Counted from the stretch's first letter, positions 27,431-37,847 are shown. The stretch: 64,000 bases of DNA from Aquimarina sp. RZ0 (GCF_008370685.1 NZ_VTZU01000025.1:1-64000), one strand, 5' to 3'. Numbers and translations are program-made. The notes: generated by a model not told the origin, from the letters alone.

Positions 27431-27610
27431 CACAAATTCAAAACTATACTGACGATGAAGAATTTTATGAGAACTTGTACTACACTAATGAAGTACTTAC
27501 AACCTACTGCTAATTGTACTACGCAACTTAATTATGAATTGAGCCTTAGAAAAAAAGCTTTTTTTCTAAGGCAAAACTATCAGAACAACTATTTAGTCAT
27601 GATTGAATAG
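27431..27610 (+). pseudogene. decayed copy of a GH9 cellulase gene start
   Basis: The leader and first codons resemble the GH9-GH48 gene start at 28091-28270. The leader CACAAATT(C/T)AAAACTATAC is shared, followed by an ATG at 27455 encoding MKNF (identical first four residues). A QLNYELSLRKK stretch aligns with QFNYGEALQKS at the same distance. Reading stops at 27610, well before any catalytic motif. A perfect 30-bp palindrome (27543-27572) falls inside. Interpreted as the remnant of a duplicated cellulase gene start, or a captured leader; chance similarity is not fully excluded. Confidence 0.5.
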
Positions 27611-28114
27611 CATAATAGATGTGAAACATGATAGCTTACATCATTTTTTGAGAATCAATTTAGAATATTTAGTACTGAAAAAAAATCTAAAACTTATTTT
27701 TAGGTAAGTTGGATTGTACCAGAATCTTTCGTTGTATACCCTCAGAATTTTATTTCAATAACAATTATTAACTACTTAAAAGTAGGAGTTGCGTTATCAT
27801 ATAGTCTTAAATTATTTGATTGTACAACCGATTAAATATTCTAATTCTATACTTTTTGTATCGGATTCTATTTTAATGATAGCCTATAATAGTTATGAAT
27901 CACGATTTAGGCTACATAAAACTACTTTTATCAACAATATTGGAGCTATAGATAAGGATAAAAACAATGGATGTTACAAATTTTGTTTTATAATTATTTA
28001 TGAATGATAGATAGGGGTATGACTATGAGTTGATTGACAGTTTTGTAGCAAAGCTCAATTTTTGAAATTGAGAAGATTTTAAAGTAAAAACACAAATTTA
28101 AAACTATACCTATA
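27611..28114. other. upstream region of the GH9-GH48 gene
   Basis: About 500 bp, AT-rich. A 72-codon ORF (27789-28007) has no signal or family likeness and is not called. No convincing TAnnTTTG box was found near the gene, so the promoter is unassigned. Confidence 0.35.
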
Positions 28115-31100
28115 ATGAAAAACTTTATAAAGAAAAGTGCAATGGTGCTATTGTACTTATTCTGTGTCACATCTTGGGCACAATTTAATTATGGAGAGGC
28201 CTTGCAGAAGTCCCTTCTATTTTATGAAACACAACAATCCGGAAATTTACCTGATTGGAATAGAATTAACTGGCGTTCAGATGCCGGAGTAAATGATGGT
28301 AAAGATGTCGGCCTTGACCTTACAGGAGGGTGGCATGATGCTGGAGATCATGTTAAATTCGGTTTCCCCATGGCATTTTCGGTTACAGCGCTCAATTGGG
28401 GCTTTCTAGAATATGAAGATGGATATGATCGGGCTAATCAAACCGAAATATTCAAACGTAATATTAAGTGGGTTACAGATTATTTTATAAAATGTCATCC
28501 TACTCCTAATGAGTTTTATGCACAAGTAGCAGATAGCAAATCTCAAGACCATAACTTTTGGATGGCACCAGAAATGGTTGATGTGCATCCGCAATATGGT
28601 CAGCGTAAATCTTATAAATTATCACCCTCTAAACCAGGAACAGAAGTAGCTTGTGAGACTGCAGCAGCATTAGCTTCTGCAAGTATCATTTTTAAGGATA
28701 GTGATCCTGCATATAGTGCGACGCTTTTGAGACATGCCAAAGAGTTATATGAGTTTGGAGATGCGAACCGTGGATTGTACCATACAGATGGTGGGATTCC
28801 TGCAGATGGAACATATTCATCACAAGGTTTTCAGGATGAGCTAACCTGGGGAGCCTTATGGTTATATAAAGCAACAGGAGATCAGGCTTATTTGGACAAA
28901 GCTGAAGCAGAATATACACAACCAGATTTCTTATGGAGTCTTGTATGGGATGATAAATCATATGGTAATATGGTATTACTTTCTATCATTACAGGGAAAG
29001 ATGCCTATAAAGCTGATGCAGAAAAGCATTTGGATTTCTGGCAAAATGGTGGAGGAATTAGTTATTCTCCCGGAGGTCAGGCGCATTTAACACAATGGGG
29101 ATCACTTCGCCATGCAATGAATGCATCACTAACTGCACTTATTTACAGTGATAATGTGGCTACACCTAAGAAAACACAATATCATGATTTTGCCGTAAGT
29201 CAGGTAAACTATGCATTAGGAAATAATCCTAATAACAGAAGTTTAGTTACGGGATTTGGTGTGAATCCACCAACAAAACCCCACCATAGAGGACAGCATG
29301 CAAGTTGGACAAGAAGTTCAGCCAATCCTGTAGAATCCAGACATACACTATGGGGAGCCTTAATGGGAGGCCCATCTGCTGCAAATGATGCGTTTGAAGA
29401 AGATAGAGATGATTTTCAGGCAAATGAAGTAGCTACAGATTATAATGCTTGCTATCAAGGTGTTCTTGCAAGAATGATTATGGAATTCGGTGGGACACCG
29501 CTATCAAACTTCCCACAACCTGAAACACCAGGTTTAGAGTTTATAAATGAGGTAAAACTTAATAATGATCAATCTCGTTTTACTGAGGTTTCTATATGGT
29601 TGAATAACAGATCGGCTTGGCCGGCAAGAGTCCCTGATAGAATGACAGCACGTTATTTTGTTGATATTTCTGAAGGAGTTGCAGCCGGATTTGGAGCAAG
29701 TGACTATGGTCTTACTGCTCGCGGAGCTGGAACTACTGTAGGGTCAAACCTAATCGCTTGGGATGCAAGTCAGAATATTTATTATGCAGAAATAGAAGTA
29801 GATCAGGATAAAATGCCTTTCCCGGGAGGACAGGGAGAGTATAGAAGTGAAATCCAGTTACGAGTAGCACTACCAGCTAATGCTCCGGTATCAGCTTGGG
29901 ATCCATCAAATGACTTTTCATATTCAGGACTAAGCAATACGCTTGGAATTTCAGAAAATGTTCCTGTTTATGTAAACGGAATTTTAGCAGGAGGAAAAGA
30001 ACCTACCGGTGGAGAAATTCCAACGGCTTCTTTTACTGCAACTCCAGAATCAGGAACAGCTCCGCTAGAAGTTTCTTTTGATGCCGCTGCATCTTCTGAT
30101 CCTAATGGAGATGCGATCACGTATAGTTGGGATTTTGGAAATGGAGAAACATCATCTGTAGTTGATCCGCTGATAACTTATACCGATATAGGATCTTATC
30201 TGGTAACACTTATTGTAAGTGATGGAACTAATACATCATCAGAATTTACAACAACTATTACTGTAGCAGATGGTAATACAGCACCTGTTGCTGATTTTAC
30301 TGCAGCTCCTACTAGTGGAGTAGCTCCGGTAACTGTAAGTTTTAATGCTTCTGCGTCTTCTGATGCTAATGGAGATTCATTGACCTATGTTTGGGATTTT
30401 GGAGATGGAACCACAGGTTCTGGAGTAACTATTGATCACGAATATGATACAATAGGAGAATATAATGCACTGTTAACAGTAAGTGACGGAAGTAAAGAAG
30501 ATACCGAAACAATCACAATCACGGTTACAGATGGCAGTCCAATAGCTTCTTTTACTGTAAGTACTGACTCTGGAGCAGCACCACTTGATGTTACTTTTGA
30601 TGCTTCTGCATCCGTAGATCCTACAGGAGGAGTTCTTACATATAGCTGGGATTTTGGAAATGGAGAAACAGCGTCTACCGCAACTGCCGCTACCACGTAT
30701 ACAACAATAGGAGAGGCAACAGTGACGCTAACTGTTACAAATGCTGCAGGAGCCACTGATTCTGATACCAAAACAATTACAGTGACAGATGGAAGTGTAA
30801 GTTGTGCTTTTGGTACCCCGACAGTAGATGCTTTACCAACGATAAACTCTGCATTCGAAAATATATTTGTTTTAGGAAATGGAGGACCTAGCTTAGATAA
30901 TGTAACCAATTTTACAATCAATTGGGACTTAGCGAATAATGGCTTGTATCAATTTTCTATGAGTACTAGTGATGGTAACCCATCTTATTATAATGATTTC
31001 TTACCAAAAGTAACACAGAATTTTAATACAGCTCAGCCAGAGATCACAATTACTAATTCTGGAATTACCGGATTAGATGGTTCGTATTGGGCAACTGTTG

Positions 31101-34100
31101 ATAATAGTAATTTTGTCTTAGTTTCTAAAACCGGAGGATTTACTATGTATTTTAGTAGTACTACTACAGCTCCTGGTTGTGATGGTCCACCACCATCGCC
31201 AACTGCTGTTGATGGAGGTGTAATCGCAGGAGGTCCATTCGTATTTACTGTAGGAGATGGTATTGCAGATAATGTATCAGGAATTTCGTTAACAGGAAAC
31301 ATAGGAGCTAATTCTCAATGGGTTGTTACCGATGATCAAGGAAATATCTTAGGATTGCCACCAACGCCAGAGGCTGTAGATTTTGATGGAGCAGGAGCAG
31401 GAATTTGTTTAATTTGGCACTTGAGCTATGAAGATGGTTTACAAGGAGCAGCCGTAGGAAATAATGCAAGTGACTTGCAAGGAACTTTTGATTTATCTAA
31501 TTCAATTACTGTAACTAGAAATACACAGTCCACTGGAGGAGATTGTACCTTTGAGACACCTGTAGCAGATGCTTTACCAACAATAAACGCTACATTCCAA
31601 AACATATTTGTTTTAGGTAATGGAGGACCAAATTTAGATAATGTTACTGATTTCACAATCAATTGGGATTTAGCTAATAATGGTTTGTATCAATTTTCTA
31701 TGAATACTAATGATGGCAATCCATCTTATTATAATGATTTCTTACCAAAAGTAACACAGAATTTTAATGCGGCTCAGCCGGGGGTTACAATTGCAGATTC
31801 CGGATTTACCGGACTGGATGGATCTTATTGGGCAACTGTGGATAATGGTAATTTTGTTTTGGTTTCTAAAACCGGAGGATTTACTATATATTTTAGTACT
31901 GCTACTACAGCTCCTGATTGTGGATCATCACCATCGGTTGATGGAGGAGTTATTGCAGGAGGTCCATTCGTATTTACCGTAGGAGATGGTGTTGCTGATA
32001 ATGTATCAGGAGTTACACTAACAGGTAATGTTGGAGAAACTAGCCAATGGATCGTTACTGATGATCAAGGTAAAATATTAGGATTGCCACCTACACCAGA
32101 AGCAGTAGACTTTGATGGAGCAGGAGCAGGAAGTTGTTTCATTTATAGTGTTACCTATAATGGAACAATTACAGGTCTGGCCGCAGATGAGAATATATCA
32201 GGTTTAGCAGGTGTATTTGATCTATCTAATAGTATAGAAGTAGTAAGAAACCCTGTAACTACGGCAGTAGATGGAGGAGTTATTGCAGGAGGTCCATTTG
32301 TATTTACTGTAGGAGATGGCATTGCTGATAATGTGTCAGGAGTTACACTAACAGGTAATGTTGGAGAGACTAGCCAATGGATTGTTACTGATGATCAAGG
32401 TAAAATTTTAGGATTACCACCTACACCAGAAGCAGTAGACTTTGACGGAGCAGGAGTAGGAAGTTGTTTTATTTATAATGTGAGTTATAATGGACCAATC
32501 ACAGGTCTTACTGCAGATGAGAACATATCAGGCCTGGCAGGTACATTCGACCTTTCTAATAGTATAGAAGTAGTAAGAAATGCGGTAAGTGCCACAGTTG
32601 ATGGAGGTACCGTAGCTACAGATACTGGAGCAACAACAGTTACTACAACTACAGGAGATGGTATCGATGATATTGTTGTCTTTGCCAATACGAGTTCTTC
32701 TACAGAATCTTATATTTATCTTATAACAGATGAATCTGGTAATATCTTAACTACAGAAACAGCGTCTCATAATTTTGAAGGAGCTTCAGTAGGGATATGC
32801 AAAGTATATGGTTTATCATATACAGGAGCTTTGGATGTATCTGGAAAAAATGTAACCGCAACTGATCTTTCTTCTGGAGAGTTCTCTCTTTCTGGTAATG
32901 CTATTACAGTGACAAGAGAAGATGTTGGCGGTGGCGGTGGACCAGGAGGTCCTGGAGATAGTAATCCTTATATCGAGCGTTTTGTTGAATTGAGAAACGA
33001 GCTTTATGACCCTGCAAATGGATATTTCAGTGCAGACGGATCTCCACATCATTCTATAGAAACGTTACTGGTAGAAGCACCAGATTATGGTCACGAGTCA
33101 ACAAGTGAATTATATTCATACTGGTTATGGCTAGAAGTGATGAACGGAAGAATAACCAATGATTGGGAACCACTAAGTAATGTATGGGATAGAATTGAAG
33201 AATTTATAATCCCTACTACTGCGGATCAACCTACAAATGGAGCATACAATCCATCTTCACCGGCAGCATATGCAAGTGAATTTGCATTGCCTAGCATGTA
33301 TCCGGCACCACTTGTTTTTAACGCACCTGTGGGAACAGATCCGGTTTCTCCAGATCTAACGGCTACTTATGGTGATGATATATACCAGATGCACTGGTTA
33401 TTAGATAATGATAATTTCTATGGATATGGTAATAGAGGAGATGGAGTAAGTACTCCTTCTTATATCAATACATTCCAGAGAGGTGAGCAGGAATCAGTAT
33501 ATGAAACAATTCCACACCCATCCTGGGAGAGTTTTGACTGGGGAGGATCAGATGGATTCCTTCCACTATTTGTAGAAGATCAGAATTATGCTAAGCAGTG
33601 GAGATACACAAGTGCTCCGGATGCTGATGCAAGAGCAGTACAAGCTATGTATTGGGCAAAAGTATATGCAGAAGAACAAGGAACCTCTTTAGCAACGCTT
33701 GATTTAGACAAAGCAACTAAAATGGGAGACTTCTTGAGACTAGCGATGTTTGATAAGTATTTTAAACCATTAGGAGTACAGAGTGCTACCAATGGAGCAG
33801 GTACGGGGTACGATAGTGCACATTACCTAATGTCTTGGTATATGTCTTGGGGTGGTTCTGCAGATACAGCTTCTCCATGGGCATTCAGAATCAGTTCTAG
33901 TCATTGTCATTTTGGATACCAAAACCCGGTAGCAGCCTATGCATTAACTCAGGTAGATGAATTAAAACCAAAATCTCAAAACGGAGAAAGAGATTGGAAT
34001 GAGAGTTTAACCAGACAGATGGAATTCTATACCTGGTTACAGTCTAAAGAGGGAGCTATTGCCGGTGGTGCTACTAATAGTTGGAATGGAGACTATAGTG

Positions 34101-35128
34101 CATATCCTGCAGGAAAATCTACCTTCTATGATATGGCTTTTGATACGGATCCAGTATATCACGATCCAGGAAGTGGAACTTGGTTTGGATGGCAAGCCTG
34201 GTCTATGGAAAGGGTAGCAGAGTACTACTACATTACCAATGACCCTATGGCAAAAAATCTAATGGATAAATGGACAGCTTGGGTAAAAAGTGAAGTGAAG
34301 CTTATAGGGACTGATGATTTTGAAATCCCTGCTACTTTAGAATGGTCTGGAGAACCAGATACCTGGGATCCAAATAGTCCGGGAAGTAATGATAACCTGA
34401 GTGTTGAAGTTACTAATTATAGTCAAGATCTTGGTGTTGCAGCATCTATGGCAAAAGCACTTATCTATTATGCAGCTGCTACAGAGAAGCATGCTACATT
34501 AGATACAGAAGCACGTGATTTAGCCAAAGAAGTATTAGATAGAATGTGGAACACATACAGAGATGATAAAGGAGTTTCTGCACCAGAAGAAAGAGGAGAC
34601 TTTAGTCGAATTTTTGACGAAGAAGTTTATGTTCCTGGTGGATTCACTGGAGTGATGGGGAATGGAGATGAAATCAAGCCTGGCGTATCATTCTTAGATA
34701 TTAGATCAGGATATAAAAATGATCCGGATTTTGCTAGATTAGAAGCAGCTTATAATGCTGGTGAACCGTTTACACAACGTTATCACAGAAGTTGGGCTCA
34801 AATGGAAGTTGCCTTGGCAAATGCTGAGTATGGATTCTTCTTCGGAGGAGCGACTACAACCAGAGCCTCAGAAGTAACTCAGCTAGAAATGATCGTTAGC
34901 CCGAATCCAGCTAACAATTATATTGACTTAACAGCTAATTTCGAAATGAAAGATGCAAGAGTTACGATAATAGATATTGCAGGAAACGTGATCAGAAAAG
35001 AATCAGTAAATAGCAGACAGAAGTCAACCAGACTTTCTATTGATGATTTATCTACTGGTTTATATATCCTGGAAATCTACGATGTAAATTCTGGTAAAAA
35101 ATTCAGAAATAAACTGATTAAAAACTAA
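28115..35128 (+). CDS. giant bifunctional cellulase GH9-CBM3-PKD3-modules-GH48 with T9SS signal
   Basis: A 2,337-aa exported enzyme. Order: signal peptide 1-22 (SWA/QFNYG); GH9 23-470 with DAGDH at 75-79 and the acid Glu438 in ANEVATDYN; CBM3 (c-type, as in processive GH9 theme B enzymes) about 474-628; three PKD domains (633-890); module A 895-1025; module B 1033-1137; module A 1141-1270; module B 1275-1377 and 1385-1487; variant module C 1495-1600; Gly-rich linker 1601-1613; GH48 1617-2247 (HSIETLLVEAPDYGHESTSE); and a T9SS sorting domain 2258-2337 (SPNPANNYIDL to GLYILEIYD). GH9 enzymes of this type are processive endoglucanases and GH48 are reducing-end cellobiohydrolases, so one chain should combine both. 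Both catalytic domains are full length, and no frameshift is seen. Analogous in plan to Caldicellulosiruptor CelA. Confidence 0.93.
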   Translation: MKNFIKKSAMVLLYLFCVTSWAQFNYGEALQKSLLFYETQQSGNLPDWNRINWRSDAGVNDGKDVGLDLTGGWHDAGDHVKFGFPMAFSVTALNWGFLEYEDGYDRANQTEIFKRNIKWVTDYFIKCHPTPNEFYAQVADSKSQDHNFWMAPEMVDVHPQYGQRKSYKLSPSKPGTEVACETAAALASASIIFKDSDPAYSATLLRHAKELYEFGDANRGLYHTDGGIPADGTYSSQGFQDELTWGALWLYKATGDQAYLDKAEAEYTQPDFLWSLVWDDKSYGNMVLLSIITGKDAYKADAEKHLDFWQNGGGISYSPGGQAHLTQWGSLRHAMNASLTALIYSDNVATPKKTQYHDFAVSQVNYALGNNPNNRSLVTGFGVNPPTKPHHRGQHASWTRSSANPVESRHTLWGALMGGPSAANDAFEEDRDDFQANEVATDYNACYQGVLARMIMEFGGTPLSNFPQPETPGLEFINEVKLNNDQSRFTEVSIWLNNRSAWPARVPDRMTARYFVDISEGVAAGFGASDYGLTARGAGTTVGSNLIAWDASQNIYYAEIEVDQDKMPFPGGQGEYRSEIQLRVALPANAPVSAWDPSNDFSYSGLSNTLGISENVPVYVNGILAGGKEPTGGEIPTASFTATPESGTAPLEVSFDAAASSDPNGDAITYSWDFGNGETSSVVDPLITYTDIGSYLVTLIVSDGTNTSSEFTTTITVADGNTAPVADFTAAPTSGVAPVTVSFNASASSDANGDSLTYVWDFGDGTTGSGVTIDHEYDTIGEYNALLTVSDGSKEDTETITITVTDGSPIASFTVSTDSGAAPLDVTFDASASVDPTGGVLTYSWDFGNGETASTATAATTYTTIGEATVTLTVTNAAGATDSDTKTITVTDGSVSCAFGTPTVDALPTINSAFENIFVLGNGGPSLDNVTNFTINWDLANNGLYQFSMSTSDGNPSYYNDFLPKVTQNFNTAQPEITITNSGITGLDGSYWATVDNSNFVLVSKTGGFTMYFSSTTTAPGCDGPPPSPTAVDGGVIAGGPFVFTVGDGIADNVSGISLTGNIGANSQWVVTDDQGNILGLPPTPEAVDFDGAGAGICLIWHLSYEDGLQGAAVGNNASDLQGTFDLSNSITVTRNTQSTGGDCTFETPVADALPTINATFQNIFVLGNGGPNLDNVTDFTINWDLANNGLYQFSMNTNDGNPSYYNDFLPKVTQNFNAAQPGVTIADSGFTGLDGSYWATVDNGNFVLVSKTGGFTIYFSTATTAPDCGSSPSVDGGVIAGGPFVFTVGDGVADNVSGVTLTGNVGETSQWIVTDDQGKILGLPPTPEAVDFDGAGAGSCFIYSVTYNGTITGLAADENISGLAGVFDLSNSIEVVRNPVTTAVDGGVIAGGPFVFTVGDGIADNVSGVTLTGNVGETSQWIVTDDQGKILGLPPTPEAVDFDGAGVGSCFIYNVSYNGPITGLTADENISGLAGTFDLSNSIEVVRNAVSATVDGGTVATDTGATTVTTTTGDGIDDIVVFANTSSSTESYIYLITDESGNILTTETASHNFEGASVGICKVYGLSYTGALDVSGKNVTATDLSSGEFSLSGNAITVTREDVGGGGGPGGPGDSNPYIERFVELRNELYDPANGYFSADGSPHHSIETLLVEAPDYGHESTSELYSYWLWLEVMNGRITNDWEPLSNVWDRIEEFIIPTTADQPTNGAYNPSSPAAYASEFALPSMYPAPLVFNAPVGTDPVSPDLTATYGDDIYQMHWLLDNDNFYGYGNRGDGVSTPSYINTFQRGEQESVYETIPHPSWESFDWGGSDGFLPLFVEDQNYAKQWRYTSAPDADARAVQAMYWAKVYAEEQGTSLATLDLDKATKMGDFLRLAMFDKYFKPLGVQSATNGAGTGYDSAHYLMSWYMSWGGSADTASPWAFRISSSHCHFGYQNPVAAYALTQVDELKPKSQNGERDWNESLTRQMEFYTWLQSKEGAIAGGATNSWNGDYSAYPAGKSTFYDMAFDTDPVYHDPGSGTWFGWQAWSMERVAEYYYITNDPMAKNLMDKWTAWVKSEVKLIGTDDFEIPATLEWSGEPDTWDPNSPGSNDNLSVEVTNYSQDLGVAASMAKALIYYAAATEKHATLDTEARDLAKEVLDRMWNTYRDDKGVSAPEERGDFSRIFDEEVYVPGGFTGVMGNGDEIKPGVSFLDIRSGYKNDPDFARLEAAYNAGEPFTQRYHRSWAQMEVALANAEYGFFFGGATTTRASEVTQLEMIVSPNPANNYIDLTANFEMKDARVTIIDIAGNVIRKESVNSRQKSTRLSIDDLSTGLYILEIYDVNSGKKFRNKLIKN
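30797..32600 (+). repeat. intragenic tandem and interspersed module repeats
   Basis: At DNA level the module A copies (about 30797-31190 and 31537-31930) and the module B copies (about 31938-32245 and 32269-32580) are close duplicates. The last two B copies share long runs with only scattered silent differences. Recent unequal crossing-over or module shuffling is the likely cause. The same modules recur in the GH5 gene downstream. Confidence 0.8.
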
Positions 35129-35135
35129 TTAGAAG

Positions 35136-35168
35136 AGAGAGGCTTGATATAGAGCCTCTCTTATTTTT
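35136..35168 (+). terminator. intrinsic terminator after the GH9-GH48 gene
   Basis: AGAGAGGCT (35136-35144) pairs with AGCCTCTCT (35153-35161), followed by TTATTTTT. It lies eight bases after the stop codon. Confidence 0.85.
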
Positions 35169-35200
35169 AGATTTTCTGATTTTAGAAAACAAAAATAAAT

Positions 35201-35238
35201 AACACCTATTTCATTCTATAAGTAATGAAATAGGTGTT
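35201..35238. promoter_or_regulatory. perfect 15-bp inverted repeat before the GH5 gene
   Basis: AACACCTATTTCATT (35201-35215) and its exact reverse complement (35224-35238) flank an 8-base spacer, 75 bp before the GH5 start. There is no T-run on the plus side; the minus side is T-rich (ATTTATTTTTG), so it could also be a minus-strand terminator. A dimer-binding operator is the other possibility. Confidence 0.45.
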
Positions 35239-35313
35239 AAACTTCATTTAGTACATCTGTATAATTGATTCAATATTCTACAACAACAAGGTGTAATGTG
35301 AAAAATAAAATAC

Positions 35314-37833
35314 ATGAAAAAAATAATAAAATATATAGCCATAGCAGTACTGATATGCATAAACGTATCAGAAGTACTTGCTCAGCAACAAAATTTCTTA
35401 ACAGCTTCCGGTAATAAATTATATGATGCCACTGGAAAAGAAGTTAGACTTACAGGAGTAAATTGGTTTGGTTTTGAAACTCAAACATACTTCCCACACG
35501 GAATTTGGACTCGTGATATGAAAAGTGTATTACAACAGATAAAAGATCTGGGGTTTAATACAATTCGCGTTCCCTGGTGTAATGAAATGCTGGATCCGGG
35601 AGCAACTATAGCAGTAAATTCTTATGGTACAGATGCGTATACTGGAATATCTCCTATGAATGAAGAAGAAACAACAGTAAGCAAACCGATAGAATTATTG
35701 GATATTTTTGTGAGATGGTGCCAGGAGAATGATATGAAAATCGTGTTGGATAATCATTCCAGAGCTGCTGATGGCTTTTTAAACGAAGCATTTTGGTATA
35801 CTCCAGAATATTCTGAAGAAAGATGGATTAATGATTGGGTATTTATGGCAGATCGATATAAAAACTTTTCTGCTGTTGTAGCTATGGATTTAAATAATGA
35901 ACCTCATGGATCATCTTGGGGTGATAGCAATCCAGCTACAGATTGGAACAAAGCGGCAGAAAGATGTGGAAATGCTGTTCTTGCAGTAAATCCTAATGTT
36001 TTGATTATGGTAGAAGGAGTTGGTGAATTTGAAGGAGACTCTTATTGGTGGGGTGGACAATTAAAAGGAGCTGAAAAATATCCAATTCAATTATCCAAAC
36101 CAGAAAAACTAGTCTATTCAGCACATGAGTATGGGCCAGAAGTGTCACAACAAGATTGGTTTCAGGCTGCTAATTTCCCTGGGAATATGCCAGGTCTTTG
36201 GGAAGAACATTTCCATTATTTATATGAAAATAATACCTCGCCTTTATTTATCGGAGAATTCGGAATCAAAAATCAAGATGCATTTAATGGTGTAGCTTAT
36301 ACTTGGTTTACAGAATGGATGAATTTTATGGGAGACATTTATTCCTGGACTTTCTGGACGATGAATCCTAATTCTGGAGATACGGGAGGAATTTTACAAG
36401 ATGATTGGATAACGGTTAATCAATGGAAATTAGATGTGTTAAAACCACATTTTGCGCCGCTAATCCCGAATGTTATAGGAGGCAATCCAGGGCCTGCATT
36501 AGTAGATGGAGGAACGATCACTGGAGGGCCATTCGTATTCACAGTTGGAGATGGGATTGCAGATAATGTATCTGGTGTCACATTAAGAGGTACTATAGGA
36601 GAAACTAGTCAATGGATTGTAACAGATGATCAAGGTAAAATTTTAGGGTTGCCACCTACACCAGAAGCTGTAGATTTTGATGGAGCGGGAGTAGGAAGCT
36701 GTTTTATCTATAATATTAGTTATAATGGATCGATTACAGGTCTTACACAAAATGAAAATTTATCTGCATTATCCGGAAATTTTGATCTTTCTAATAGCAT
36801 AGAGGTAGTGAGAAATCCCGTTATTACAAACCCCACTATTAATGGAGGGACTATAACAGGAGGTCCATTTGTATTTACAGTGGGTGATGGTATTGCTGAT
36901 AATGTATCCGGAGTTACTTTAACAGGTGCTATGGGAGAAACCAGCCAATGGGTAATAACAGACGATCAAAGTAAAATTTTAGGATTACCACCTACACCAG
37001 AAGCTGTAGACTTTGATGGAGCAGGAGCAGGAAGCTGTTTTATCTATAATATTAGTTATAATGGAACGATTACTGGTCTTGCACAAAATGGAAATTTGTC
37101 TACACTATCTGGAGAATTTGATCTTTCTAACAGTATAGAGGTAGTGAGAAATCCTTTTTCATCAGGAGGAGATTGTACTTTTGGTGCCCCTGTAAATACT
37201 GCCTTGGCTACAATACCCAATGCTTCTTATACTAAAATTTATGTTTTAGGAACAGGAGGACCAGATTTGAGTAATGTCACTAACTTTACGATCAATTGGA
37301 ATCTGGAAAATAATGGATTGTATCAGTTCTCAATGAATACTAATAATGGTGTACCAAGCTGGTGGAATGACTTAAATACAAAAATAACAAGTCAGAGTTT
37401 TAACTCAGCACAACCAGCAGTAACATTGGCAGACACAGGATTCTCAAATCTTGATGGAGGATATAATGCCGTAGTAGATGGTGATAATTTTGCACTAGTC
37501 TCTAAAAGTGGTGGCTTCACTATTTATTTTAGTAATAGTGATACAGCTCCTGATTGTGAGAATACATTTAGAGATCCAATTTCTGCTAATACTACACAAA
37601 TAAAGGCATTCCCTAACCCAGTACAAGATAGATTGATGATACAAAGTCAGGATATTATGGAGGGCACAAGAATTAGTTTAGTAGATATAACAGGAAGGGT
37701 CATAAAAACTATGATGGTTCAATCAAAAGTTAAAGAAACTGAATTAAATACTGCTGACCTGAAATCAGGTTTGTATTTTATTAAGCTTGCTCATAAAAAG
37801 CAAGTATTTACCAAGCAGATTATAAAAAAATAA
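35314..37833 (+). CDS. GH5 endoglucanase with B-B-A modules and T9SS signal
   Basis: An 839-aa secreted endo-beta-1,4-glucanase. Signal peptide 1-23 (EVLA/QQQ). GH5 barrel about 24-385: GVNWFGFET at strand 1, LDNHSRA, the acid/base Glu196 in DLNNEPHG, SAHEYGP, and the nucleophile Glu315 in LFIGEFGIK, all intact. The sequence looks like the cellulase branch of GH5 rather than the mannanase branch. Then module B twice (396-500 and 509-612), module A (619-750), and a T9SS sorting domain (757-839). It has no recognisable CBM3, so if the enzyme binds cellulose through an accessory domain, modules A or B are the candidates. Own terminator downstream. Confidence 0.92.
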   Translation: MKKIIKYIAIAVLICINVSEVLAQQQNFLTASGNKLYDATGKEVRLTGVNWFGFETQTYFPHGIWTRDMKSVLQQIKDLGFNTIRVPWCNEMLDPGATIAVNSYGTDAYTGISPMNEEETTVSKPIELLDIFVRWCQENDMKIVLDNHSRAADGFLNEAFWYTPEYSEERWINDWVFMADRYKNFSAVVAMDLNNEPHGSSWGDSNPATDWNKAAERCGNAVLAVNPNVLIMVEGVGEFEGDSYWWGGQLKGAEKYPIQLSKPEKLVYSAHEYGPEVSQQDWFQAANFPGNMPGLWEEHFHYLYENNTSPLFIGEFGIKNQDAFNGVAYTWFTEWMNFMGDIYSWTFWTMNPNSGDTGGILQDDWITVNQWKLDVLKPHFAPLIPNVIGGNPGPALVDGGTITGGPFVFTVGDGIADNVSGVTLRGTIGETSQWIVTDDQGKILGLPPTPEAVDFDGAGVGSCFIYNISYNGSITGLTQNENLSALSGNFDLSNSIEVVRNPVITNPTINGGTITGGPFVFTVGDGIADNVSGVTLTGAMGETSQWVITDDQSKILGLPPTPEAVDFDGAGAGSCFIYNISYNGTITGLAQNGNLSTLSGEFDLSNSIEVVRNPFSSGGDCTFGAPVNTALATIPNASYTKIYVLGTGGPDLSNVTNFTINWNLENNGLYQFSMNTNNGVPSWWNDLNTKITSQSFNSAQPAVTLADTGFSNLDGGYNAVVDGDNFALVSKSGGFTIYFSNSDTAPDCENTFRDPISANTTQIKAFPNPVQDRLMIQSQDIMEGTRISLVDITGRVIKTMMVQSKVKETELNTADLKSGLYFIKLAHKKQVFTKQIIKK

Positions 37834-37847
37834 CTTTAAAAATATAT

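Noticed and set aside
27789..28007. 72-codon ORF upstream of the GH9-GH48 gene
   Set aside because: No signal peptide, no recognised motif, odd start and Lys/Asn/Ile-rich end; probably non-coding.
30436..30921. Long antisense ORF over the PKD region (and similar antisense ORFs over PKDs at 43857-44420, 46836-47177, 47361-47609)
   Set aside because: These are mirror frames produced by the Ser/Thr/Val-rich PKD codons; the sense frame is clearly coding.
31211..32600. Direct repeats resembling a repeat array (CRISPR-like spacing)
   Set aside because: Repeats are in frame, about 310 bp or longer, and encode protein modules; no short repeats with unique spacers and no cas genes.
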